64,000 nucleotides of DNA from Shewanella sp. CG12_big_fil_rev_8_21_14_0_65_47_15 (GTDB lineage: Bacteria; Pseudomonadota; Gammaproteobacteria; Enterobacterales; Shewanellaceae): NCBI RefSeq assembly GCF_002783505.1, contig NZ_PFGL01000001.1, positions 216,783-280,782 on the forward strand, read 5' to 3'. Every line of letters begins with the position of its first letter. Positions within the stretch are counted from its first letter, which is position 1. Made by a program: the position numbers and the translations under genes. Under the pieces are notes generated by a model. The model was not told the origin of the DNA. It searched no databases and was given only the letters and a program-made list of their open reading frames with translations. Shown one piece after another: positions 9,447-18,385 of this stretch.

Positions 9447-10673
9447 ATGTCTTGGGATCAGGTTTGGATAGACGTTAATTTAGCAACAATGGACCCTTCC
9501 ATATCAGCACCTTATGGTGCGATTACCGATGCAGCCATTGCAGTAAAAGACGGTAAAATTGCCTGGTTAGGCCCACGCAGTGAACTGCCCACCTTCGATG
9601 TGTTGTCCATTCCTGTTTACAGGGGCAAAGGCGGCTGGATCACTCCAGGATTGATCGACGCCCATACTCACTTAGTGTTTGCTGGCAATCGCGCTAATGA
9701 ATTTGAGCTACGCCTAAAGGGCGCCACCTACGAGGAAATCGCCCGCGCCGGCGGCGGGATTATTTCGACGGTTAACGCCTGCCGTGAGGCCGACGAAGCC
9801 GAGTTATTTGACCTCGGTCGCCAACGTTTAAATGCCTTAGCAAAGGAAGGCGTCACTACGGTTGAGATTAAATCTGGCTATGGCTTAGATACCGAAACTG
9901 AACTCAAAATCCTGCGCGTGGCCCGCGAACTCGGCCAACATCACCATGTGGATGTGAAGACCACCTTCCTCGGTGCCCATGCGGTGCCACCCGAATTTAA
10001 AGACAATAGCGACGGCTATGTCGACTTAATAATCAATAAGATGCTGCCTGCGGTGATTGCCGAAAACCTCGCCGATGCGGTGGATGTATTCTGTGAAAAC
10101 ATCGCCTTTAACCTAGAGCAAACCGAGCGCGTACTGAGCGCCGCCAAGGCTGCGGGTTTACAAGTCAAACTGCATGCCGAGCAATTAACCAATATGGGCG
10201 GCAGCGCACTGGCCGCACGTCTTGGCGCTAAGTCGGTTGATCATATTGAATATTTGGATGAAGCAGGCGTAAAAGCCCTAAGCGAAAGCGGCACCTGCGC
10301 CGTGCTGTTACCGGGCGCGTTTTACTTTTTGCGGGAAACCCAAAAACCGCCAATCGATTTATTGCGCCAATACAACGTGCCTATGGTGCTCGCCAGTGAC
10401 TTTAACCCCGGCTCATCGCCCATTTGCTCGACCCTGTTGATGCTGAATATGGGTTGCACCCTATTCCGCTTAACGCCGGAAGAAGCCTTAACTGGCCTAA
10501 CACTCAATGCCGCTAAGGCGCTTGGGATTGAAGATAACGTCGGCAGCTTAGTGGTCGGAAAACAGGCGGATTTCTGTCTGTGGGATATTTCAACCCCAGC
10601 ACAACTAGCCTATTCCTACGGCGTCAATCCCTGCAAAGATGTAGTGAAAAATGGCAAGCTTATTCACCAATAA
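9447..10673 (+). CDS. hutI: Imidazolonepropionase
   Basis: A 408-residue amidohydrolase-superfamily enzyme that hydrolyses imidazolonepropionate to formiminoglutamate, the third step of histidine degradation. The metal-binding HTH motif sits in [15 protein letters not shown] (about residues 69-83); further ligands are visible in [17 protein letters not shown] and [10 protein letters not shown]. It is transcribed alone on the plus strand, opposite hutCUH, from the shared operator region. No formiminoglutamate hydrolase gene lies in the window. Confidence 0.97.
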   Translation: MSWDQVWIDVNLATMDPSISAPYGAITDAAIAVKDGKIAWLGPRSELPTFDVLSIPVYRGKGGWITPGLIDAHTHLVFAGNRANEFELRLKGATYEEIARAGGGIISTVNACREADEAELFDLGRQRLNALAKEGVTTVEIKSGYGLDTETELKILRVARELGQHHHVDVKTTFLGAHAVPPEFKDNSDGYVDLIINKMLPAVIAENLADAVDVFCENIAFNLEQTERVLSAAKAAGLQVKLHAEQLTNMGGSALAARLGAKSVDHIEYLDEAGVKALSESGTCAVLLPGAFYFLRETQKPPIDLLRQYNVPMVLASDFNPGSSPICSTLLMLNMGCTLFRLTPEEALTGLTLNAAKALGIEDNVGSLVVGKQADFCLWDISTPAQLAYSYGVNPCKDVVKNGKLIHQ

Positions 10674-10750
10674 ACGGCTTAAGCGTAAGATGGATTATGC
10701 CTTGCTGAATTAATTCTTACTTAAATAAAGTCTTTAAACTGTAAACTTAA

Positions 10751-10771
10751 CGGGGATAACTAAAATCCCCG
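10751..10771 (+). terminator. Weak hairpin after hutI
   Basis: A 7-bp stem (CGGGGAT / ATCCCCG) with a 7-nt loop lies 78 bases past hutI, without a clear T tract; it is a possible terminator. From 10772 to 11023 I see AT-rich sequence that may carry the promoter of the next gene, but no coding signal. Confidence 0.4.
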
Positions 10772-11023
10772 CTTGAATTACCACTTAACGATGGCAGACA
10801 AGGTAAGTATCTTCTGAGATCCCACGTATACCTCTCCCCTACATTCGGCACTAAATTAGGGCTCATCCCAACAAATTTATTCCCTATCGCACTTATTGCA
10901 GTAATGTAATAATTACGTGTAATGTATGTAGCTCACAATAATAAGCGACTAGCTTGCATAGTTGTTGATTGATTCATCTATAAATCATTTTTAAAGGACA
11001 TTTGTCGTAAGGATACACTCTTC

Positions 11024-11575
11024 ATGAAGCAATTTTTGCTACTAATCTGTGTCGGCTGGCTGTTAAGCGGTTGCATACAACCCATCTCAAAGTTAAAAAA
11101 CGATCAAGACAGGCCGCTCGATAGCAACACGGGTTATTTGCTGATGTCGGTGGATACCAATGTAGACTTACACAGCATAATGCTTAGCGGCACTAAGTAC
11201 CTGCAACTGACTGCACAAGATTTAAAATTTGGCTCTAATTACATCATGGTTGATGTGCCCGCGGGTGACTATGAAATTAGTGATATCAAATTAAATCGCT
11301 ATCTAAAAATAGGGCTAACAGATGATATGTGGAATTTTCATGTTGAACCTGGAAAAATAAACTATATTGGCCATTTGAGTATTGATGCAATATGGAGTTA
11401 TTTCTCATTTGATGGCGTTAGAGCTATTTTAGAAAACCAATCAACCAACGCACTCGAGTATTTAGAAGATCATTTCCCTAAAATTTACCAAGTAAGAGAA
11501 CTACATTACGCAGGCCCAGGGGAAGATCATTTCTTTGAGTACGCCCGTAAAGTTAAAGAAGGGGCTGTACAATGA
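11024..11575 (+). CDS. Hypothetical lipoprotein
   Basis: A 183-residue protein with a short signal peptide and the lipobox LLSGC (Cys19), predicting a lipid-anchored periplasmic or outer-membrane protein. The mature part has alternating beta-like segments (GYLLMSVDTNVDLHSIML, VDVPAGDYEISDIKL), reminiscent of small beta-sandwich envelope proteins, but I recognise no named family with certainty. Its stop overlaps the next gene's ATG by four bases, so it is translationally coupled to the S9 peptidase and probably acts with it in the envelope. Confidence 0.7.
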   Translation: MKQFLLLICVGWLLSGCIQPISKLKNDQDRPLDSNTGYLLMSVDTNVDLHSIMLSGTKYLQLTAQDLKFGSNYIMVDVPAGDYEISDIKLNRYLKIGLTDDMWNFHVEPGKINYIGHLSIDAIWSYFSFDGVRAILENQSTNALEYLEDHFPKIYQVRELHYAGPGEDHFFEYARKVKEGAVQ

Positions 11576-14445
11576 AAAATCTATTTATACTATTTACTTT
11601 TATATTTGGATTAAGTGCGAATCATTCCATTGCATCGCCCATTCCTGCAAATAAATTATTTGCCAACTCAGCATTAAGCAATCTGCAATTTTCACCCGAT
11701 GAGAAATATATTTCCGGCGAAGTTATTGAGGAAAAAGGTAAGTTTCTATCATTAATTAATGTGGAAACCAATGAATACACGAACATCATTCAGTTAGATG
11801 CCGATGAAAGCATTACAGAATATGCTTGGCTAGACAGTAACAGTATCTATGTAAAATATTTGCAAGGGCGGAACAGCTTTCAAGCCGTGCTAGACATCAT
11901 CCACAAGGATGGCGTTGTACGGTCAAAAACCAATCGATTAACGTTCGAAGGCTCCCTTGTTAGGGTCAAACCTAACTCAGGAACCCTATTATATGGTTAT
12001 AACAGCCGTAATAGTGAGTATCAAAAGTTATACGAAGTCACAGTAAATGAATTAAAGAACAAGGTATTTTCATCAAAAACCTTAGTTGATGATGATCTTC
12101 GAAATGTTTTTGGTTATTTCTTTGATGAAAATAAAGAAATGCTGTTTGCATTAACGCTGGATAAAGATGCAAAAAAAGTTGACTTTCACTATCGATTCCT
12201 TACGAATAAAAGATGGCAACACTTGTTTAGTTTGACATCGGACAAAGAAACCTTTATCCCGCAACATATTATCGATAACAATACCATGTATGTGCTTAGT
12301 AATCAGAGCACAGACAAAGTCGCGTTGCATAAATTCGATATAAAACAGCAAAGAGTGACCGAACTCGTTTATGAAAATCCAAAATTTGATTTAATAGACA
12401 GTACTTTTGATGAAAACAATCAATTGCAGTCCGTATCATTTTACGAAAATGGCCAGTTAAATACACAATATTTTGATCAACAGGCTAATCTCCAACAGGC
12501 AGTATTTAAGCATTCATTCCCTAATAAGCATACGGTAGTGACAGCGACCTCACCGAGTGGCAAGTTCAGTGCATTATATGTTTATGCTTCTGATGATCCA
12601 GGCACTCGCTACGTTTATAACAATGAGACGAAAAAAGCGTTTTTACTCTCTAAAGTGCTACCCAATCTCGAAGGCTACACCTTAAGTAAAACCGAAGCCT
12701 TTACGGTTGAATCCGATACTGGCGTATCCGTGGAGTCATACCTCACACTGCCCCAATCGGATAATGCAAATGGTGTGCTATTAGTTATGCCCCACGGCGG
12801 CCCAGTTGGTATCCGCGATTACGATGGCTTTAATCCGGAGAGCCAATACTTCACTAGCAGAGGATTTGCGGTATTAAGGGTGAATTTCCGCGGCTCAGCC
12901 GGATATGGAAAAGCCTTTCTTACAGGTGGTGTAGGTCAATTTGGATTAGACATAGAAAAAGATATCACAGCAGCGGTGGAACATGTTCGAGCAAAACACC
13001 AATTTAAACGTAGCTGCGCTATAGGTGCCAGTTATGGTGGCTACTCATCTGTGATGCTCGCCATTAAACATCCAGACCAATACCAATGTGTCGTCGGCGC
13101 ATACGGTATTTACGATCTACCTTTACTCTTTAATTCCAGCAACATCAAAGCAACCGAAGAGTTTCGCCAAATGACGGCAAATGCCGTCGGTAAATACAGC
13201 GCTGAATTAAAGGCAACATCACCGGTTTATTTGTCCGATAAAATGAATGCTCCCTTGCTATTGATTGCTGGCACTGAGGATATGACCGCCGAGCTAGAAC
13301 ATAGCCACAGACTTGAATACGTTTTAAAAGCGAGGGGGCGAGCACCGGAAACCTTGTATTACAAGAAAACCGGACACGGGCACACGAATCTCTATTGGTT
13401 GCAGCATGAAACGATTAGCACGGCAGATTTTTTACAGCGCACATTAGAGCTGCCTGAGTACGAATCTACAGTCACGGATAAAAAAGCGTTAGCCGCACTC
13501 GCCGAAGATTATGTAACCCTTGGTGATGCCCGTAACTGGGAGACTAAGATAGAACTCAATAAAGGGCTAGCCATGGAGTATTACCTTAGGGCAGCTAAAA
13601 TGGGCAGTGGTCGAGCAAGCTTTCTCGTTGGCATTAAACATTATGATAACGAAGAAAAGCTCGCTTCAATTTCTTGGTTTGAAAAAGCAGCTGAAGCAGA
13701 TTTTGCGCCAGCTAACTATATGCTAGGACTGATGTTCACTGGTGAAGATGGCATGACCACAGATCTTGCCAAATCCTTCCACTATTTTGAGTTAGCTAAT
13801 GAGCAAGGTGCCGACGCTAGGGCAAGGCTAATGATGGCCAAAGCGTTATGTACAGGCGCTGGTGTAAGCAAAGACGTAAGTCGCTGTGCAGAACTCCTTG
13901 CCTTGTCTGACTTGAAAGCTAAGCCCACTTACTTACAAAAAAATGAAGTCACTAAAGCGAGTTTGTCTTTGCAATCACAGGTAATCGCTGAGATTTTTGC
14001 TGAGACTGATTTTAATTCGGGTGAGTTGCAGCTGCTGCAGAATATGATAAATAGCGAACTGAAAATTAAGTTAAAACCTTTAGCTCTCGATGATGTCGCG
14101 GCAGGCATTATCATTGATTCCACGGGAAGCAAGGGCAAGAGTGAAATCCAAGTTGCTAAAAACGTAAAGTTTAATCCCGGAGATGTTATCGGGACGGTAT
14201 TTGCGGTTGATATGGCATCCAAGCAAGACAATGTCGGTCTAACGTGCAACTGGAGTTACCTAGACGCAGAAGGGAATAGCAAATCACTCCATAATCATTT
14301 GCTATGGGGCAATAGTGATAATCAGGAGTGGAGCTGTACTCATAAAATACTTCCAGAGGATCAGCCAACGGGGACTTATGTAGTCACCTTACGTGATCTG
14401 TCGGATAGTGTCTTGTTAGTAAAAGAATTTAACATGATTCAATAA
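11572..14445 (+). CDS. S9 prolyl-oligopeptidase-like protein with Sel1 repeats
   Basis: A 957-residue protein with a signal peptide (about 1-21). It has a beta-propeller-like region up to about 380 and an alpha/beta-hydrolase S9 domain. That domain shows HGGP (oxyanion region), the nucleophile in GASYGGYS (Ser near 486), the acid in AGTEDMT (about 570) and a histidine in TGHGHT (about 602-604). From about 640 to 790 there are Sel1-like repeats (EYYLRAAKMGSGRASFLVG, WFEKAAEADFAPANYMLG, YFELANEQGADARARLMM), then a C-terminal domain of unknown type ending near 955. S9 enzymes usually stop after the hydrolase domain, so the extra ~320 residues are notable. Likely periplasmic, operonic with the lipoprotein before it. 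Confidence 0.85.
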   Translation: MKNLFILFTFIFGLSANHSIASPIPANKLFANSALSNLQFSPDEKYISGEVIEEKGKFLSLINVETNEYTNIIQLDADESITEYAWLDSNSIYVKYLQGRNSFQAVLDIIHKDGVVRSKTNRLTFEGSLVRVKPNSGTLLYGYNSRNSEYQKLYEVTVNELKNKVFSSKTLVDDDLRNVFGYFFDENKEMLFALTLDKDAKKVDFHYRFLTNKRWQHLFSLTSDKETFIPQHIIDNNTMYVLSNQSTDKVALHKFDIKQQRVTELVYENPKFDLIDSTFDENNQLQSVSFYENGQLNTQYFDQQANLQQAVFKHSFPNKHTVVTATSPSGKFSALYVYASDDPGTRYVYNNETKKAFLLSKVLPNLEGYTLSKTEAFTVESDTGVSVESYLTLPQSDNANGVLLVMPHGGPVGIRDYDGFNPESQYFTSRGFAVLRVNFRGSAGYGKAFLTGGVGQFGLDIEKDITAAVEHVRAKHQFKRSCAIGASYGGYSSVMLAIKHPDQYQCVVGAYGIYDLPLLFNSSNIKATEEFRQMTANAVGKYSAELKATSPVYLSDKMNAPLLLIAGTEDMTAELEHSHRLEYVLKARGRAPETLYYKKTGHGHTNLYWLQHETISTADFLQRTLELPEYESTVTDKKALAALAEDYVTLGDARNWETKIELNKGLAMEYYLRAAKMGSGRASFLVGIKHYDNEEKLASISWFEKAAEADFAPANYMLGLMFTGEDGMTTDLAKSFHYFELANEQGADARARLMMAKALCTGAGVSKDVSRCAELLALSDLKAKPTYLQKNEVTKASLSLQSQVIAEIFAETDFNSGELQLLQNMINSELKIKLKPLALDDVAAGIIIDSTGSKGKSEIQVAKNVKFNPGDVIGTVFAVDMASKQDNVGLTCNWSYLDAEGNSKSLHNHLLWGNSDNQEWSCTHKILPEDQPTGTYVVTLRDLSDSVLLVKEFNMIQ

Positions 14446-14554
14446 TCGAAAATGACGTGCCTAGGTTAAACACTTAATGATGATCGCATGATGTTCCACA
14501 GGGTATAGCACCTAGGTGCGCCTGCGCTTAATCTCATAACAAGCCGTCCTAAAA

Positions 14555-14587
14555 AGTCCCTCTGAACCACTTAGAAACAGAGGGACT
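14555..14587 (-). terminator. Strong hairpin oriented for minus-strand transcription
   Basis: The perfect 10-bp stem AGTCCCTCTG / CAGAGGGACT has a 13-nt loop. A T tract is present only on the minus-strand side (plus strand reads AAAAA before the stem), so it looks like a terminator for minus-strand RNA. No minus-strand gene is convincing upstream. The gap 14446-15143 otherwise holds only AT-rich sequence and probably the promoter of the nuclease gene around 15000-15100. Confidence 0.5.
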
Positions 14588-15143
14588 GCTTAGGCCTCAC
14601 CCGTCCGATAAAGTGAGCGACAATTAGGAACTACCATTTAACTATTTTGCCCTTTTCAGCAACCAAACGAGACTGAAATAAATGCACTTTCAGCCCTAAT
14701 TCGCATTTTATTCTTCAAACTCACTATTTTGCTGGCACCCTAGAAAACCAGTGTCATTAAATAATCACCAGAATAAAATAAATAAACAACATGGGATGCA
14801 ATTAATTATTTATAACGCTTGTCACACCATATAAAAATATCAATTTATAGAACGACAAACTGATTAGTACCTGCATAAACACTAAAGACATTTTGAGCCG
14901 AAAAAGTTCACTTATTTCGAGAGAATACGCCCGATATGGGCAAGATAAGCCGTTAAAATCGCCCTTTACAGCCGACGCCATACACAAAAAATTAACAGCA
15001 ATCACACTTTAATGACATTTAGATTGTGGCATAATGCTGCGGTTTTTCTCGATTATCACTCTTTAATCGATTGAAACAAAATCATTCTGGGGTCCAGTAT
15101 TGGCCGATATAAGGTCAAACTGAAAATAAAATAATAATGAGTA

Positions 15144-16805
15144 ATGTTGATGATAAATAAATCCAAAATCGCAATATCTATGTTTATGGCGGGCTTGGCA
15201 TTGAATGCCAATGCCGAACTGTTAATTAGTGAAGTACTATATGACACACCCAATAATGACAGTACCGAAGAATATATCGAACTGTTTAATCCAGGCTGCG
15301 ATGCTATCGATTTAAGCCAGTATCAATTAAATGATAACGGTGCCAGCTTAAATCTCACAGGCACTTTAGCCGCGGGTCACTATTTGACCGTTGCAATCAA
15401 TGCCGCGGGTTTTAACAACCTCTTTGGCACAACTGCCGATATCGCCCCCATGCCACTCACCTTAGGCAACTCCGGGGACTATGTTCGCCTCACCAAGGGC
15501 GCAGATGAAATTGATCTGGTCGCTTGGGAAGGCGGAATCTCAGGCTGGAGTCTCAATGTTCGTGATGTTTCCCTCGTTCGAACGACTAGCCTCAACACTA
15601 AGTCTCAAACGGATTGGGCCGCAGCCATCAATGCTGGGACGCCGGGCAGCGGCAACTTAGCCTCACTATGCGATACCAGTGGTGGCTCTACACCCCCAAC
15701 GACCAATGACAATCTGCTTGAACCAGGCGAGAGCCAGCTCAACCTCAGTGCGGCCCAGGGCCAAGTGCTTAAATTTGTCGCCGATGTGCCAGAAAATGCC
15801 ACTGAACTGAGCTTCACCATGAACGGTGGCAGCGGTGATGCCGATATGTATGTCCGTTACGGTAACGAGCCAACGACCAGCCAATATGACTGCGCACCTT
15901 ACCTTTCTGGTAACAATGAATCCTGTCCTATCGCAAACGCAGCGGCAGGACGTTATTACGTCAATCTAGTGGCTTATCAGAGCTTTAGCGGCATTAGCTT
16001 AACGGTTAATTACACTATGCCCACCCCCACATATCCCGATAACGGTTCTGGCGGAAACACCGGTGGCACCACACCGGATCCCGATGGCTATAGCTTCAAT
16101 AGCTATTACGCGAATGCGATAGGGAAAAGTGGTAGCACACTAAAAACCAGTTTAAACCTGATTATTCGAGATCAGACCCAATTCAGCTATGCGCAGGTTT
16201 GGGATGGACTGAACTACACCGATGAAGATCCAAATAATAGCAACAATGTGATCCTGTTATATACGGGCCGCTCAGAACCGAAAACCAACCGTGCGGGCAT
16301 GAGCAGTTCCTTAGATGCTTGGAATCGGGAACACGTCTGGGCCAAGAGCCATGGCTTCCCCAATAGCAGCCAACACGCTTATACCGACCTTCACCACTTA
16401 CGCCCAGCGGATGTGACAGTCAACAGCACTCGCGGTAACAAGGACTTCGCCTTAGGAGGCACACCGCTGAGCGAAGCGCCGGCAAACAAGACAGACAGCG
16501 ATAGTTTTGAACCTGCCGATATGGTTAAAGGTGATGTCGCCCGTATGGTCTTCTATATGGATGTGCGTTATCAAGGTGGGGATAACAGTGGAACGCCGGA
16601 TCTGAGCGTAGCGAAGGGCACGACAGGTGAAGGGGAGCCCTTACTCGGCGATCTTTGTACCCTATTGGGCTGGCATATCCAAGATCCCGTGAGTGATTGG
16701 GAACGTCGCCGCAATAATCGCGTTTATGAGCAACAACACAATCGCAACCCGTTTATCGATAACCCACAATGGGCTGCAGATATCTATAGTGCCTCATGTA
16801 ACTAA
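15144..16805 (+). CDS. Secreted endonuclease I family nuclease with LTD and PPC domains
   Basis: A 553-residue protein with a signal peptide (ending near ANAE, residue 25). An N-terminal lamin-tail-like domain follows (LLISEVLYDTPNNDSTEEYIEL onward, to about 150), then a bacterial pre-peptidase C-terminal domain (about 190-295, with DADMYVRYG and YYVNLVAY). The C-terminal endonuclease I domain has the conserved NREHVWAKSHGFPN and TDLHHLRPADVTVN motifs. The last ends in an intact RRNNRVYEQQHNRNPFID region. It probably degrades extracellular DNA for nutrient use or biofilm remodelling. No sorting tail (GlyGly-CTERM) is visible. Confidence 0.92.
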   Translation: MLMINKSKIAISMFMAGLALNANAELLISEVLYDTPNNDSTEEYIELFNPGCDAIDLSQYQLNDNGASLNLTGTLAAGHYLTVAINAAGFNNLFGTTADIAPMPLTLGNSGDYVRLTKGADEIDLVAWEGGISGWSLNVRDVSLVRTTSLNTKSQTDWAAAINAGTPGSGNLASLCDTSGGSTPPTTNDNLLEPGESQLNLSAAQGQVLKFVADVPENATELSFTMNGGSGDADMYVRYGNEPTTSQYDCAPYLSGNNESCPIANAAAGRYYVNLVAYQSFSGISLTVNYTMPTPTYPDNGSGGNTGGTTPDPDGYSFNSYYANAIGKSGSTLKTSLNLIIRDQTQFSYAQVWDGLNYTDEDPNNSNNVILLYTGRSEPKTNRAGMSSSLDAWNREHVWAKSHGFPNSSQHAYTDLHHLRPADVTVNSTRGNKDFALGGTPLSEAPANKTDSDSFEPADMVKGDVARMVFYMDVRYQGGDNSGTPDLSVAKGTTGEGEPLLGDLCTLLGWHIQDPVSDWERRRNNRVYEQQHNRNPFIDNPQWAADIYSASCN

Positions 16806-16829
16806 TCCCGTTACTTAATCCTCCAAGCT

Positions 16830-16855
16830 AAGCCCGACCTAGGTCGGGCTTATTA
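16830..16855 (+). terminator. Terminator after the nuclease gene
   Basis: A perfect 11-bp stem (AAGCCCGACCT / AGGTCGGGCTT) with no spare loop bases is followed by ATTATTCT, 25 bases past the stop. The following stretch to 17101 has no recognisable gene. Confidence 0.75.
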
Positions 16856-17101
16856 TTCTCAGCTATTCCCAACCAGCTATATTAAACATTTCCGCCCAAT
16901 GCGTTATTCCCGCAATGCTTCTACGCGGGTTGTTAAACTTCTGAGTCAGTTCTTAAAAGATTTGATTCATCTGATGAAAAACGTCCTCAAATAGCAACAA
17001 ATGGGGCGCGAGAGCAGGGTTTAGCGGAGGGCGTGAATCAGCCTGAGATAGAGTGATTTATGGGCACTATTTAAGGTAAAACGACCATAAGAAAATCTAT
17101 A

Positions 17102-17168
17102 GCTGACGCCCGCCTAAGGGGCTGGAAACGCCACGCGTTGACAGTCCCTCTTGAGGCGTTTGTTATAT
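17102..17168 (-). repeat. Integron attC site (short VCR-like)
   Basis: Read on the minus strand, it starts with TATAACAAACGCCTCAAG and ends with CCCCTTAGGCGGGCG. These are the two ends of the Vibrio cholerae repeat type of attC as I remember it. The ends pair through AACGCCTCAAG and CTTAGGCG. The site is about 67 bp instead of ~125; the central part of a VCR seems deleted. It begins three bases after the stop of the upstream cassette gene, as expected. The right-hand core reads GTCAGCT rather than GTTRRRY, which may mark the genomic target or a degraded site. Confidence 0.8.
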
Positions 17169-17170
17169 GA

Positions 17171-17617
17171 TTAGAGCCCAAAATCGCTTAAAGTCACACC
17201 AAAATAAGGAGTCAAAATTTCTAATTCAAATTGTTCGACTTCATGTTCAGGTACACGCGTAAACGTAGAATTATCATTAGGAGTCCACCATTTGTGTTCA
17301 CCAGAGTAACTACTGCGATTATTGGAAGCAAAGATGAACTTAAACTCTCTTTCTAACCAACCATCACCATACTTTGAAAATAGGTTTGCCGGTCCAATAA
17401 ACTGACCAAGAAGGTAAATGCCTTCATTCCCATGAGTGAGGTAAAAGTAATCACCAATATTTGCATTAATAAAATCTTCTGCTTGAGATGTAGAGGAAGT
17501 ACCTTTACCTCGCGTATCTTTATGAACGTAAACCAGTCCAGAATTGATAGATTCAATAAGATCTCGAAATTCAAACTCACGCGTACCTTGAGATAATTTC
17601 CAAAATTTAGGTTGCAT
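17171..17617 (-). CDS. Integron cassette protein of unknown function
   Basis: A 148-residue protein without signal peptide or membrane segment. Segments such as NIGDYFYLTHGNEGIYLLGQ and KWWTPNDNSTFTRV, with strands separated by conserved aromatic residues, suggest a PUA/EVE-like fold of the sort used by modified-base reader domains; this is only an impression. It sits between two attC sites on the minus strand, in the standard cassette layout (43-bp leader after the upstream attC core, stop within a few bases of its own attC). The cassette has no obvious promoter of its own. Confidence 0.7.
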   Translation of the reverse strand: MQPKFWKLSQGTREFEFRDLIESINSGLVYVHKDTRGKGTSSTSQAEDFINANIGDYFYLTHGNEGIYLLGQFIGPANLFSKYGDGWLEREFKFIFASNNRSSYSGEHKWWTPNDNSTFTRVPEHEVEQFELEILTPYFGVTLSDFGL

Positions 17618-17658
17618 TATTCATCTCCATTAAAATCAGTCACAAAAATTAAAAAATC

Positions 17659-17750
17659 ACATAACGCTGCCATAAGGGGTGACAGCCAGCGGCTTGCCGC
17701 GTCGTGGCTGGCACCCCATGGCGCGAAGCGCCCTTAACGGCTTTGTTAAC
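17659..17750 (-). repeat. Integron attC site
   Basis: Read on the minus strand: TTAACAAAGCCGTTAAGGG at one end and CCCCTTATGGCAGCGTTATG at the other, giving the R''/L'' and L'/R' boxes of attC. The middle can fold through GGGGTG-CCAGCC against GGCTG-TCACCCC and an inner GCGGC/GCCGC. It begins directly after the stop of the 77-residue ORF and ends 43 bp before the start of the next cassette gene, so it closes the toxin-like cassette. Confidence 0.8.
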
Positions 17751-17984
17751 TTATAACTCGTCCCGCGAAAAATCAGTGATACTATCTCCGAACTGACTGA
17801 TGGCTCTTTCCTTCAACGGATTTAGTAACAGACGCAGCTCGACCAGATCGTTGCCAACATCAGCAATTTCATCCGGGTCATCTGAAGTTTCGCATGTTTC
17901 TGCCATTTGTTGTTCGAGCGCTATGAGGCCCTCGAGCACGTACTTAAGCTCTGACTCTGCAAGTTCAAGCTTGAACTGACTCAT
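17751..17984 (-). CDS. Small acidic protein, probable antitoxin/immunity partner
   Basis: A 77-residue, strongly acidic, apparently all-helical protein without a DNA-binding motif. It overlaps the end of the upstream toxin-like gene by four bases (ATGA), indicating coupled translation, and lies in the same integron cassette. Its size and composition resemble Tsi2, the 77-residue helical immunity protein of Pseudomonas Tse2. I infer that it neutralises the Tse2-like protein by binding; sequence identity to Tsi2 is not evident by eye. Confidence 0.6.
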   Translation of the reverse strand: MSQFKLELAESELKYVLEGLIALEQQMAETCETSDDPDEIADVGNDLVELRLLLNPLKERAISQFGDSITDFSRDEL

Positions 17985-18358
17985 ACAACTTTTCCTTCTT
18001 TCTTAAAAACCCGAGATGCTTTTAGGGCCATTTCCTCAAGAAGTCCTTTGAACTTGTCGACCGGCATATTCCGAGTGGGCGAAATAGAGTAATGATGTGG
18101 CTTATCCTGAACCATCTTTAATCCATGAGGCGGCTGGGTGTTCGGTGGAAACCTCCAAACCCAACCGGTCATCGGCGCATTGTTGATACCTTCTTTATCG
18201 AACACGCTGATTCCTTTTCCGTTCGCGATGATAACCTTAATTCCATTTACGGTTGTGACATCGACATCGCGAGCTCGAACATTAGATAGACGAGGACTTG
18301 AGGCATTTCCAAGACGGAAAAGCTCTTCGGGTAGGATGTAAAATTCCTTTGGGTACAT
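17981..18358 (-). CDS. Tse2-like ADP-ribosyltransferase-fold toxin (probable)
   Basis: A 125-residue protein whose segments GISVFDKEG, PHGLKMVQDKPHHYSISP and the C-terminal helix DKFKGLLEEMA resemble the Tse2 toxin family (NAD-dependent toxin fold). A longer frame starts at 18370, but GGAG lies six bases before the ATG at 18358, so that start is chosen. It is the first gene of an integron cassette, preceded by the AAGACGTTA core at 18391 and followed by its small acidic partner and an attC. Toxin-antitoxin cassettes are common in integron arrays, where they stabilise the array. Assignment is by motif memory only. Confidence 0.6.
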   Translation of the reverse strand: MYPKEFYILPEELFRLGNASSPRLSNVRARDVDVTTVNGIKVIIANGKGISVFDKEGINNAPMTGWVWRFPPNTQPPHGLKMVQDKPHHYSISPTRNMPVDKFKGLLEEMALKASRVFKKEGKVV

Positions 18359-18385
18359 AATGATCTCCATATCGTTGATAAAAAA

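Noticed and set aside
14802..15005. 67-codon minus-strand ORF
   Set aside because: No ribosome site, no recognisable protein pattern, and AT-rich sequence that generates such frames by chance.
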